From: JAWLFI01 sp964525165
GTDB taxonomy: Bacteria; Bacteroidota; Bacteroidia; Chitinophagales; Saprospiraceae
Assembly: GCA_964525165.1 (NCBI GenBank)
Contig: CAZGGG010000003.1
Span: forward strand, 35,203 to 99,202
Reading direction: 5' to 3'
DNA length: 64,000 bases
The position numbers and the translations under genes were made by a program. The notes below the pieces were generated by a model. It was not told where the DNA came from. It worked only from the letters and a program-made list of their open reading frames with translations, and did no database searches. This document shows, piece after piece, positions 37,387 through 44,532 of this stretch (position 1 is the first letter of the stretch; each line of letters begins with the position of its first letter).

Positions 37387-37857
37387 ATGGAATTAATAAA
37401 TCCTCAATTACTCTCTAAAAGAAAATTAAATGAATTGATCCAATCTTTGGGTGGAAAATATACATTTTGGGAGCGATTGAAACTTAGAGGTATTGGCATT
37501 GGAGGGTTAGAGCTTAAAATCGAGGAAAACCCGGATATCCCTTTGAAATATAAAGAAGCTACAGAATCAGTGAAAGTTTCCATAGAACCCCTTAAGAAAG
37601 GGCTGATTCTATCTTTCAATAATACCAAGGAATTAAAATGGTACGTTGCCCATAATCCTAAAATGAACATTCAACTCGAAAAGAGGCCCTTATCCCATCA
37701 AAGCAGAGCGACCTCTCCCCCTTTAGAAATACGATTGATGATACAAGAAGATTTGTTCATACTCCACACATCGGGCTGGAATAACAAGTCTGTGGTGCAA
37801 TATTTTCAAAAATTACCTGCTTTATGCACCCAAAGTCACCAAGCAGAAAAACCTTAA
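37387..37857 (+). CDS. Uncharacterised protein, 156 residues
   Basis: I do not recognise a family. The product begins MELINPQLLSKRKLNELIQS, is predicted soluble and has no signal peptide. It is basic, with a middle section of likely beta strands (VKVSIEPLKKGLILSFNNTK, KWYVAHNP) and an aromatic-rich end (LFILHTSGWNNKSVVQYFQ). It is 30 bases past the GNAT gene on the same strand and 30 bases before the DUF983 gene. Base composition and codon use look like the neighbours. Probably a real, lineage-restricted gene. Confidence 0.65.
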   Translation: MELINPQLLSKRKLNELIQSLGGKYTFWERLKLRGIGIGGLELKIEENPDIPLKYKEATESVKVSIEPLKKGLILSFNNTKELKWYVAHNPKMNIQLEKRPLSHQSRATSPPLEIRLMIQEDLFILHTSGWNNKSVVQYFQKLPALCTQSHQAEKP

Positions 37858-37861
37858 AAGC

Positions 37862-37869
37862 TACCTTTG
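37862..37869 (+). promoter_or_regulatory. -7 promoter element before the DUF983-crp pair
   Basis: TACCTTTG (then C), a full match to TAnnTTTG. It overlaps nothing and lies 18 bases before the DUF983 ATG at 37888. No clear -33 TTTG. Confidence 0.55.
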
Positions 37870-37887
37870 CGGAAGCAAAAATATGTC

Positions 37888-38298
37888 ATGAAAAAAGGAA
37901 CAAAATTATATAGCATCTCTCAGTTCAAATGTCCGAAATGTCACAATGGAGATTTGTATCCCACTCGTTTAAGTTCTCTTCAAAAGATCTTTAGCATGAA
38001 TAAAAGATGTGATCACTGTGGTCAGGATTTTGAAATAGAACCGGGATTTTATTGGGGATCCATGTACATCGCCTATGGTCTTTCTTCCGGATTTATGCTG
38101 GTTGGATTTGCCCTGATATTCTTCTTTTTTGATACAACAATCATTCAAACTTTTTTTATTGTGGGTGGTATCCTTGCCATTTTTTATGGCTTAATCTTTA
38201 GATTAGCGAGAGCCATTTGGATCAACATCTATGTTCATTATGATCCCAAGGCAGACCGTCAAAAAGAAATTTATAAAGCTGAAAAAGAATCAAAATAA
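37888..38298 (+). CDS. DUF983 family membrane protein
   Basis: A 136-residue protein. It has an N-terminal zinc-ribbon-like part (FKCPKCHNGDLYP and RCDHCGQDFEIEPGFYWG, two CxxC pairs) followed by two hydrophobic helices (AYGLSSGFMLVGFALIFFFF and IQTFFIVGGILAIFYGLIF) and a charged tail. This layout is the DUF983 family, of unknown function. ATG 37888 is preferred because the frame's earlier TTG lies inside the promoter element. Its TAA directly abuts the ATG of the Crp-type gene, so the two are co-transcribed. Confidence 0.85.
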   Translation: MKKGTKLYSISQFKCPKCHNGDLYPTRLSSLQKIFSMNKRCDHCGQDFEIEPGFYWGSMYIAYGLSSGFMLVGFALIFFFFDTTIIQTFFIVGGILAIFYGLIFRLARAIWINIYVHYDPKADRQKEIYKAEKESK

Positions 38299-39012
38299 AT
38301 GGCAGTAGCACACTTGTTTCTAGACCAATTCAAAGGTCAGTTCGATCAAGGNNNNNNNNNNAAAACGGTAGAAGAAATTTGCATTTCTTTTGGTGTAAAA
38401 ACCTTTTCAGTTTCAGCTAGGACAAAAGCAACAATAGATGAAATAGCTGAAAAAGCAAACATAAAAAAGTTTTATGCCGGTGAGACCATCCTAAACCGTG
38501 GAGATTTTATCAGATCGACCATCATCGTAACAGAAGGACTTCTCAAAGTAGTCAGAGCTAATGACAACGAAGAGGGTGAATACTTTATGTATTACATCAA
38601 ACCGAATGAGGCTTGCGCACTGTCCATGATGTGTGCCACTCAGTTCCTTCCTTCTGAGGTGAAGGTAGAAGTAGAGCAAGACACCACAGCAATTCAAATA
38701 CCGATAAGTATCACAGAACAGTGGCTGGGCAAGTATTCTACTTGGTATAAATATGTAATTGCCACCTACAGGTCTAGATTTGATGAGGTGTTAAACACCT
38801 TGGACAATGTAGCTTTCAGCGCCCTTGATGAGCGGCTGGAGTTTTACCTGAGAAGAGTCAGTAAGGCTCAAAATACAAGCGTTATTGAAACCACACATCA
38901 AAATATCGCAAAGGATCTGAACTCATCCAGAGAAGTCATCTCCAGATTATTAAAAAAAATGGAACAGGCTGGATTGGTCCAATTATCGCGAAATAAAATA
39001 GTATTGTTATAG
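38299..39012 (+). CDS. Crp/Fnr-type transcription regulator (contains an N run)
   Basis: A cyclic-nucleotide-binding-fold regulator with a C-terminal winged helix. The sensor domain runs from about KKFYAGETILNRGDFIRSTI to the helix VIATYRSRFDEVLNTLDNVA. The DNA-binding part is THQNIAKDLNSSREVISRLL, the Crp-type HTH with SSREVISR as recognition helix. EACALSMMC carries two cysteines at a position where related Bacteroidota regulators also have them; a redox or sulfur signal is possible but unproven. The N run at 38352-38361 is in frame, but the 17 residues before it (MAVAHLFLDQFKGQFDQ) have no clear match, so the true N-terminus is uncertain. A palindromic site follows the gene, upstream of two sulfur-transport genes. 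Confidence 0.88.
   Translation: MAVAHLFLDQFKGQFDQXXXXKTVEEICISFGVKTFSVSARTKATIDEIAEKANIKKFYAGETILNRGDFIRSTIIVTEGLLKVVRANDNEEGEYFMYYIKPNEACALSMMCATQFLPSEVKVEVEQDTTAIQIPISITEQWLGKYSTWYKYVIATYRSRFDEVLNTLDNVAFSALDERLEFYLRRVSKAQNTSVIETTHQNIAKDLNSSREVISRLLKKMEQAGLVQLSRNKIVLL
38352..38361. other. Assembly gap (10 N) near the start of the Crp-type gene
   Basis: Ten N; frame is kept if the gap is 1, 4, 7 or 10 bases. It lies in a poorly conserved N-terminal stretch, so its true size cannot be judged. Confidence 0.95.
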
Positions 39013-39034
39013 GTTTTATACTGCTTCCGCAAAT

Positions 39035-39048
39035 GTGATTCCTATCAC
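39035..39048. promoter_or_regulatory. Palindromic Crp/Fnr-like operator
   Basis: GTGAT-TCCT-ATCAC is a perfect 5-bp palindrome with a 4-base spacer, the same geometry as Fnr sites (TTGAT-N4-ATCAA). It lies 22 bases past the Crp-type gene and 55 bases before the first YeeE/YedE gene. A one-mismatch -7 element TATTTTCG is at 39071-39078, which would place the site centre near -42, the usual position for activation by this protein family. Confidence 0.6.
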
Positions 39049-39103
39049 TTTCGAATGAATTCCCATCCCATATTTTCGTGTCTTGTAAAAAACGAAAAAC
39101 ACT

Positions 39104-39676
39104 ATGATTGAATTTATTTCCCAGCCATGGCATTGGGCGGTATCGGGTTTACTCATTGCCATTATCATGCTGTCTCTTTTACTGGTCGGTAAGAGCTTTG
39201 GAATTTCTGCGAATCTACGAACCATATGCACGGTATGTGGCGCAGGAAAAAACTGCGATTTCTTCAGGTTTAATTGGAGAACTCAGATTTGGAATCTCAT
39301 CTTTATTGCGGGTGCCATAATAGGAGGATTTGTTTCTGCCAATTATTTAGCTTCTGATGAAGCTGTGCAGATCAGCGACGCCACGAAATCCAAATTAACA
39401 GAATTAGGTATTTCATTACCAGAAGACGGAGCTCAAAGCGGCTATCTTCCAGAAGAGATCTTTACATTCAAAGACACTTCTAATCCGGTGGTTTGGATCA
39501 TTTGGATCATAGGTGGATTTCTGGTTGGATTTGGTGCCCGATATGCAGGCGGATGTACTTCCGGACATGCGATTTCCGGACTTTCCAACTTACAGCTGCC
39601 GTCACTGATTGCCGTTATAGGCTTTTTTATCGGAGGCCTTTTTGTCACCTATTTGATTATACCCATCTTATTTTAA
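39104..39676 (+). CDS. YeeE/YedE family sulfur-compound transporter, first half-unit
   Basis: A membrane protein of 190 residues with about four or five helices. YeeE/YedE (TsuA-type) proteins import thiosulfate or related sulfur species through conserved cysteines. Here the signature FGARYAGGCTSGHAISGLSN includes the key cysteine, and there is an additional TVCGAGKNCDFF segment with two cysteines after the first helix. In many bacteria these proteins occur as two half-length genes in tandem; the second follows 17 bases downstream. Control by the upstream Crp-type regulator is inferred from the operator in front. Confidence 0.85.
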   Translation: MIEFISQPWHWAVSGLLIAIIMLSLLLVGKSFGISANLRTICTVCGAGKNCDFFRFNWRTQIWNLIFIAGAIIGGFVSANYLASDEAVQISDATKSKLTELGISLPEDGAQSGYLPEEIFTFKDTSNPVVWIIWIIGGFLVGFGARYAGGCTSGHAISGLSNLQLPSLIAVIGFFIGGLFVTYLIIPILF

Positions 39677-39693
39677 TCAGAAAAAAACGTAAC

Positions 39694-40110
39694 ATGTTAA
39701 AAGGAATCACCTACCTCATATTCGGAATAATTTTCGGCATTACCATGTCTAAGTCTGAAGCCATCTCTTGGTACAGGATTTATGAGATGTTCCAGTTTGA
39801 TAGCTTTCATATGTACGGCATCATAGGCACCGCCGTTGCTATCGGAGCGATTGGCATTATGCTCTTTCGCAAATTGGGCGTCAAAACTTTGAGTGGAGAA
39901 CGCCTTCCACTCAACCCAAAGGAAATGAGCATACCTCGTTATCTAATTGGAGGTTCTATTTTTGGAATGGGATGGGCGCTGACAGGTGCTTGCCCGGGTC
40001 CTTTATTCACGCTTATTGGTTATGAGTATTGGCCGGTACTTATTGTTTTAGCCAGTGCTATTTTGGGAACATTGGCCTATGGTTATGCCAGACCCAAACT
40101 GCCACACTGA
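39694..40110 (+). CDS. YeeE/YedE family sulfur-compound transporter, second half-unit
   Basis: A 138-residue membrane protein starting MLKGITYLIFGIIFGITMSK at 39694; the frame is open upstream inside the previous gene but without membrane character. The second YeeE/YedE signature is GMGWALTGACPGPLFTLIG, with the conserved cysteine. It likely pairs with the product of the preceding gene to form one transporter. The exact substrate (thiosulfate, sulfide or polysulfide) is not determined by sequence. Confidence 0.85.
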   Translation: MLKGITYLIFGIIFGITMSKSEAISWYRIYEMFQFDSFHMYGIIGTAVAIGAIGIMLFRKLGVKTLSGERLPLNPKEMSIPRYLIGGSIFGMGWALTGACPGPLFTLIGYEYWPVLIVLASAILGTLAYGYARPKLPH

Positions 40111-40146
40111 TACACAATCAACTGGTTTCCAAATACATATTAAACA

Positions 40147-40208
40147 TTTAAGGTCTCGATTCGTTATATAAGTAAACAAAATACTTTATGACCAATCGAG
40201 ACTTTAAA
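40147..40208. repeat. 15-bp inverted repeat around a start codon
   Basis: TTTAAGGTCTCGATT (40147-40161) and AATCGAGACTTTAAA (40194-40208) are reverse complements except for one position that would be a G-U pair in RNA. The 32-base loop contains the ATG at 40188. The second arm lies inside codons 3-7 of the gene. Confidence 0.8.
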
Positions 40209-40640
40209 TTTGGGTTCATTTTATTCTTAGGGTTTCTATCTTACTTTTTTGTAATGAAGGCGGCCAATCTATATGAAAACTTTTATCTGCGAATTTTCAA
40301 CTTCATCATACATGCAGGGGTCGTTTACATGGCCGTCAAGCAGTTTTATGCAGACAATATGGATAAAAGGTTTAATTACTTAACGGGCGTAGCTGCCGGA
40401 TTAAAAGCCTCTGTAATAGGAGTCATAGCTTTTGGTTTTTTCCAGGCCATTTATCTGAACTTAGATACTGGACTAATGACTTCCCTTCGTGACTTTGCTC
40501 CTTTAGGAGAGTATCTAACACCCTTAAAAGCTTCTATAGTTATTGTTTTGGAAGGTTTGGGAGTCAGTGTTCCCATCTCATATGTAGCCATGAGAATTGT
40601 GGACCATCAAGAAATAAAAGCATATGAGTCCCGATTATAA
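40188..40640 (+). CDS. Small membrane protein, DUF4199-like
   Basis: A 150-residue protein with four predicted helices (FGFILFLGFLSYFFVM, LRIFNFIIHAGVVYMAV, GLKASVIGVIAFGFFQAIY and the last near IVIVLEGLGVSVPISYVAMR). The topology and the early GF...K pattern resemble DUF4199 proteins of Bacteroidota, but the match is not certain, and function is unknown. Its start codon lies in the loop of a long inverted repeat. Its TAA touches the stop of the convergent polyprenyl synthase gene with no base between. Confidence 0.65.
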   Translation: MTNRDFKFGFILFLGFLSYFFVMKAANLYENFYLRIFNFIIHAGVVYMAVKQFYADNMDKRFNYLTGVAAGLKASVIGVIAFGFFQAIYLNLDTGLMTSLRDFAPLGEYLTPLKASIVIVLEGLGVSVPISYVAMRIVDHQEIKAYESRL

Positions 40641-41609
40641 TTAATGGGACCTGTTGATAAACTGAAGGGCAAAATCTGAAATAGGTTTTGTCCATTCTTT
40701 TTTAGAGACCTTTTGCTGTAATTCCTGGATAGCTTCTTCCATTAAGACATCTACCTGCTTTCGAATAATTTGAGGAATTTCTGCCTTTTGCATTAAGTCA
40801 ATAATTTGATTACAAGATTTATCTGAGATGTTTCCTTTCCACAAGCGATGAAAGAGTTCCGCCTCAGCACCTGAAAGTTGATTCTTCAATTCAATAATCA
40901 AAAGTGTTTCTTTCTTATTATAAATATCACCTGCTTGCTTTTTCCCAACTTTTTGATCTCCAAAAACATCCAAATAGTCATCCCATATTTGAAAAGCTAA
41001 GCCTGATTGCTCACCAAAAACGGATATCGCCTTTGCTTCTTGTAGTTGAGCTCCTCCCAAATACGCTCCGGTAAACATGGAATAGCCCAAGAGTACCGCT
41101 GTTTTCTTTCGAATCATTTCTAAATACTCAGTACGAGAAACATCGGTTCTTTCCTCAAAGTCCATATCGAGTTGTTGCCCTTCACAAATTTCTCTTGCAA
41201 CGTTTAGAAATTGATCTGTTAACCCATTTGCGGAAGCGAGATGTTCCGCCCGCAGTAGAAATTGCGTAGCCTGGATGAGCATCACATCTCCACTCAAAAT
41301 GCCTGTATCCAGGTTGTATTTTTTATGGACCGTAGCCTGACCTCTTCGCAAGTCAGCCTGATCCATGATATCATCGTGAACTAAAGTAAAATTGTGAAAA
41401 ACTTCGATACCCATTGCCGCTTCTAAAACAGCAGGGTTAATCTCCCCAATTAAATCTGCAATGAGTAAAACAGTTACAGGCCTAAATCGCTTTCCACCTA
41501 TATTCAAAATATAATGGGCCGGCTCATATAGTGAAGTTGGAGCAGTTACTTTGTAATGCTGCTCTAAATAGCGTTCGAATTGTGTCTTATAGTCTTGATA
41601 TGCTTGCAT
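40641..41609 (-). CDS. Polyprenyl (isoprenyl) diphosphate synthase
   Basis: Makes long or medium chain prenyl diphosphates from IPP, for quinone side chains or carotenoid and cell-wall precursors. It has 322 residues, all-helical family. The first aspartate-rich motif is DDIMD (79-83) followed by RRG, and the second is DDYLD (210-214). LNIGGKRFRPV is the substrate-binding region (GGKR-R). The residue two and five positions before the first motif are small or hydrophobic (FTLVHDD), which does not fix the chain length. It is the last gene of a run of four on the minus strand. Confidence 0.92.
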   Translation of the reverse strand: MQAYQDYKTQFERYLEQHYKVTAPTSLYEPAHYILNIGGKRFRPVTVLLIADLIGEINPAVLEAAMGIEVFHNFTLVHDDIMDQADLRRGQATVHKKYNLDTGILSGDVMLIQATQFLLRAEHLASANGLTDQFLNVAREICEGQQLDMDFEERTDVSRTEYLEMIRKKTAVLLGYSMFTGAYLGGAQLQEAKAISVFGEQSGLAFQIWDDYLDVFGDQKVGKKQAGDIYNKKETLLIIELKNQLSGAEAELFHRLWKGNISDKSCNQIIDLMQKAEIPQIIRKQVDVLMEEAIQELQQKVSKKEWTKPISDFALQFINRSH

Positions 41610-41642
41610 CCCTCAAAGATAGGAAGGAAGGATAACAAATCA

Positions 41643-42389
41643 TCATTTGATAATAGGTTCAAACAAGTTGGAATCCTTACCTAATGCCTCAAGATTGGCA
41701 CCTGACTTTATTTGTGTGATGGGAACATCTAGGAGCTCACTTTTGTGATTCCTGGCAATGAGCGCCCCGTTATATAAAGTATCCCAATCTTCCCATGTAA
41801 ACTCTAAGCCTCCTACAGGAATGATAGATACCCACATTTTGTACGAAATGGGCAGACCATCAGCATTTGTTTTCCAAAGATAAGCGTCGCCTGGTGTAAC
41901 GCCCCCTGTTGTATAGGTTACCAAAAGGGTCGAATCTCCCTCTTCGGTAATATGAAGTCCTCTTTCTGTGCCCGGGTCATGCAATTTCGTAAAGGCGTTC
42001 ATCCAGAAGCCATCATTGCAGAACATACTATAAGCTTTCTCCACCCATTCCGTGCTTTCCACTTTACTTAGCTGTTTTCCGTTTAAAGAAGCAAGTCCTG
42101 TTTGATTAGACGGGTTCAATAAGACTCTATGATTCTTCCACTCTACTTCCACCAAATTTCTTTGCTTATCCCAAGTATAGTGATTCCTGCCACTGAAAGT
42201 CCATTGAATAAATTCGAGCGAGTCCCATGCCTGTTTGTTGACAGCACTGTAAATCTTCTGAGCCAATGCTTCTGCTTCAGGGCCGGAGGTGGCTTCCGGA
42301 CGCTTTTCATTAATGGAATAAGTATAGGCTGCAATAGAAATCACTATAATGAGCAGTGCAATCGCAACAATGTTAAGAACTCGTTTCAT
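41643..42389 (-). CDS. Uncharacterised membrane-anchored protein, 248 residues
   Basis: One N-terminal membrane helix (MKRVLNIVAIALLIIVISIA) followed by an exported domain of about 215 residues. The domain is rich in Trp and Tyr (FSGRNHYTWDKQRNLVEVEW, DAYLWKTNADGLPISYKMWV). It resembles conserved Bacteroidota proteins of unknown role; I cannot name a fold with confidence. It lies 33 bases before the prenyl synthase and 45 bases after the lipoprotein gene, so co-transcription is plausible. Confidence 0.75.
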   Translation of the reverse strand: MKRVLNIVAIALLIIVISIAAYTYSINEKRPEATSGPEAEALAQKIYSAVNKQAWDSLEFIQWTFSGRNHYTWDKQRNLVEVEWKNHRVLLNPSNQTGLASLNGKQLSKVESTEWVEKAYSMFCNDGFWMNAFTKLHDPGTERGLHITEEGDSTLLVTYTTGGVTPGDAYLWKTNADGLPISYKMWVSIIPVGGLEFTWEDWDTLYNGALIARNHKSELLDVPITQIKSGANLEALGKDSNLFEPIIK

Positions 42390-42434
42390 TATCTAATTAT
42401 TTGAAATAAAACGATCTGAATACTATAGGGTTTA

Positions 42435-42917
42435 CTAGAAGCCTGTTTTTTCAATGGCGAGATCAAATTGAGTCCGAATTTGGTTTTTATCTTCCAACTT
42501 ACTGTCTAGCTGAACAATAAAAGTGAATCGTCCGCTCTGATCATAATGGCCTTTCCAAACGAGCTCATCACCATTTAAGTTTTGGCGATATACCATTTCA
42601 TCCTCCGTATTGATAACAATGAGTTGAATAGCCGGGTGACCTCCTTTGATAGAAAAGGTAAGATCTGAACCGTAACCTCCATCGACCAGGTAATACTTCG
42701 CATCCCGATCTTGAATCCAGTCGGTATATTGGCTTTTTCCTGACTGAAATTCAACATTGACCATGTCTACTAATGGCTCTCTATCTTCTACTTCGGCAAC
42801 GACCAAAGAAGATTGTTCTTCAGGTACAGGAGGCGCAGGGCTTGCTTCTGTTGATTGTTTATTCTGGTTACATGACCAGAGAAACAACAGGGAAAGTAAA
42901 ATGTAAAATCTCATCAT
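42435..42917 (-). CDS. Uncharacterised lipoprotein
   Basis: A 160-residue protein from ATG 42917 (MMRFYILLSLLFLWSCNQNK). The lipobox LWSC gives a mature N-terminal cysteine, followed by a Ser/Pro-rich linker and a beta-rich domain (VEFQSGKSQYTDWIQDRD, YLVDGGYGSDLTFSIKGGHP, RFTFIVQLDSKL). An in-frame TTG two codons upstream overlaps nothing and is less likely. It follows the MFS gene by 6 bases. Function unknown. Confidence 0.78.
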   Translation of the reverse strand: MMRFYILLSLLFLWSCNQNKQSTEASPAPPVPEEQSSLVVAEVEDREPLVDMVNVEFQSGKSQYTDWIQDRDAKYYLVDGGYGSDLTFSIKGGHPAIQLIVINTEDEMVYRQNLNGDELVWKGHYDQSGRFTFIVQLDSKLEDKNQIRTQFDLAIEKTGF

Positions 42918-42923
42918 TTTCAA

Positions 42924-44064
42924 TTATTCATTACCCCTGGCCACTCTTAGTCGTGGCGCAATGAGCATTGCAAAAATACAGAATACTACAGAAAGTATCC
43001 CAACATATGTATAATTACTCATCATTCCGGTCTCGTCTATGTAGACGATAGCTCCGGAAATTATTGATGCCAATGCAATGGCCAATTGCTGAAGTGCTGA
43101 TTTTACACTCATAAAACTCCCCCGGTTAGAAGGCCCAACGCTCGCTGTAATCATGGTGTTGGGACTGATCATTCTTCCACTCCCTAAAACAAAAAACAGA
43201 GAGGTTACCACCAAAGCCCAAGGTATAGGTGTAGGTCCTAAATTTGTGAGGATTAATACCGGCGCAAAAGAGAGCACGACTACGACATAAAAAGTCTTCA
43301 AAGCCCCAAATCGATCTGTAATCCTGCCAATCAAAGGTCCGCTGAAAACGGTTAGGATTCCACCGATCAAATAGATATAGCTTATTTGATATTGTTCAAN
43401 NNNNNNNNNTGACTAAAATTACGCCGAGTGCCAGCGCATTCAACTGATTTGAGTCTTTGGAAATACTATGCACAACCTCCTTTGGCTTTAGTTTAACCTC
43501 TTGAACATGCTCACCCATTTCAGGCATAATGAAGTAGGCGATGGTCAATAATACGGCACCTAAGCCCGCTAAAAACAAAAAAGGAATTTCCCAGCCACTG
43601 AGGGCAGCAAAATACAGACCCGCCGGCACCCCTAGAGCGGAAGCTGCTGAAAAAGCTGCCATCAAAATACCAATAGCTTTACCCCTCTCCCGATAACTAT
43701 ATAAATCGCTAACGATCGATAAGGCTAATGCTCCTATGATTCCGCCAAAAACCCCCGTAATGAGCCGAACGATCAACAAACTCCAATAACTCCAAGCTAA
43801 TCCACAGAGTAAAGTACCCAAGACAAATCCGGTATAAATAAACAATAAGGCTTTTCTTCGGTCAAATCGATCTAATAAAAAAGCGCCTAAAATACTGCTC
43901 ATGAATGCACCGATTGCGTAGGCCGCCACCAAATAAGAAAAAGCTGCAGCATCAATTTGGAAATCTTCCATAAAAATATCACTTAAGGGCATCATGATCA
44001 TGACATCCATGATGTGCGTAAAATTGATCGCGGCTAATAAGAATACAACAGCTTGTTTACCCAT
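42924..44064 (-). CDS. Major facilitator superfamily transporter (frame broken by an N run)
   Basis: A proton-driven or facilitated transporter of the MFS. The start is ATG 44064 (MGKQAVVFLLAAINFTHIMD); the frame is open upstream to 44130. Visible: LLDRFDRRKALLF, the MFS loop motif between helices 2 and 3, then six helices. After the gap the frame resumes EQYQISYIYLIGGI and IGRITDRFGALKTF, the second-half loop motif. The N run at 43400-43409 falls where helix 7 and the following loop should be. About 376 residues are visible against roughly 400 expected, so the true gap is probably near 60-80 bases rather than ten. Substrate unknown. Confidence 0.88.
43400..43409. other. Assembly gap (10 N) inside the MFS gene
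   Basis: Ten N; the frame changes across it. Missing bases should be a multiple of three and probably number several tens, because the helix expected here is absent. Confidence 0.92.
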
Positions 44065-44149
44065 GAAATAGTTACGATATTGAAATGGTGAATGCAATAG
44101 GGACAATCCCGGCACCCAGATGTTGCGCAAAACAACTAAAACTTTGATT

Positions 44150-44530
44150 ATGAATCCTACTTTTTACAAGAATATCAGTCTGCTCATCTTAAGGATTGTA
44201 TTTGGAGGACTCATGTTACTGCATGGTTTTCCGAAGTTTATGAAACTGATCAATGGGGACACTTCCTTTTCGGACCCCTTTGGTATTGGCTCTTTCCCTT
44301 CATTACTACTTACGATTTTCGCTGAATTTATCTGTGCTGTTTTGGTGATGATCGGTTTTAAGACTCGATGGACCGTAATTCCTCTTATTATCACGATGAT
44401 TACTGCAGCTTTTGTCATTCACGGCGGGGATCCTTTAAAGGAAAAAGAAATGGCCTTACTCTATTTAGGAGGTTATCTTCCTTTGTTGTTCCTGGGTGGT
44501 GGGAAGTTTTCAGTAGATAAACTTTTTTAA
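44150..44530 (+). CDS. DoxX family membrane protein
   Basis: A 126-residue protein starting MNPTFYKNISLLILRIVFGG at 44150. It has four hydrophobic segments and DoxX marks RIVFGGLMLLHGFPKF and ALLYLGGYLPLLFLGGGKFS. DoxX-like proteins are small quinone-related or stress-linked membrane proteins, and their role is not settled. Divergent from the MFS gene and 2 bases before the glutamate-synthase-domain gene, probably an operon with it. Confidence 0.85.
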   Translation: MNPTFYKNISLLILRIVFGGLMLLHGFPKFMKLINGDTSFSDPFGIGSFPSLLLTIFAEFICAVLVMIGFKTRWTVIPLIITMITAAFVIHGGDPLKEKEMALLYLGGYLPLLFLGGGKFSVDKLF

Positions 44531-44532
44531 GT

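Noticed and set aside
40147..40208. Invertible promoter (phase variation) formed by the 15-bp repeat
   Set aside because: The enclosed 32 bases include the start codon and the second arm is coding, unlike known invertible promoters, which are longer and fully upstream; no recombinase gene is near.
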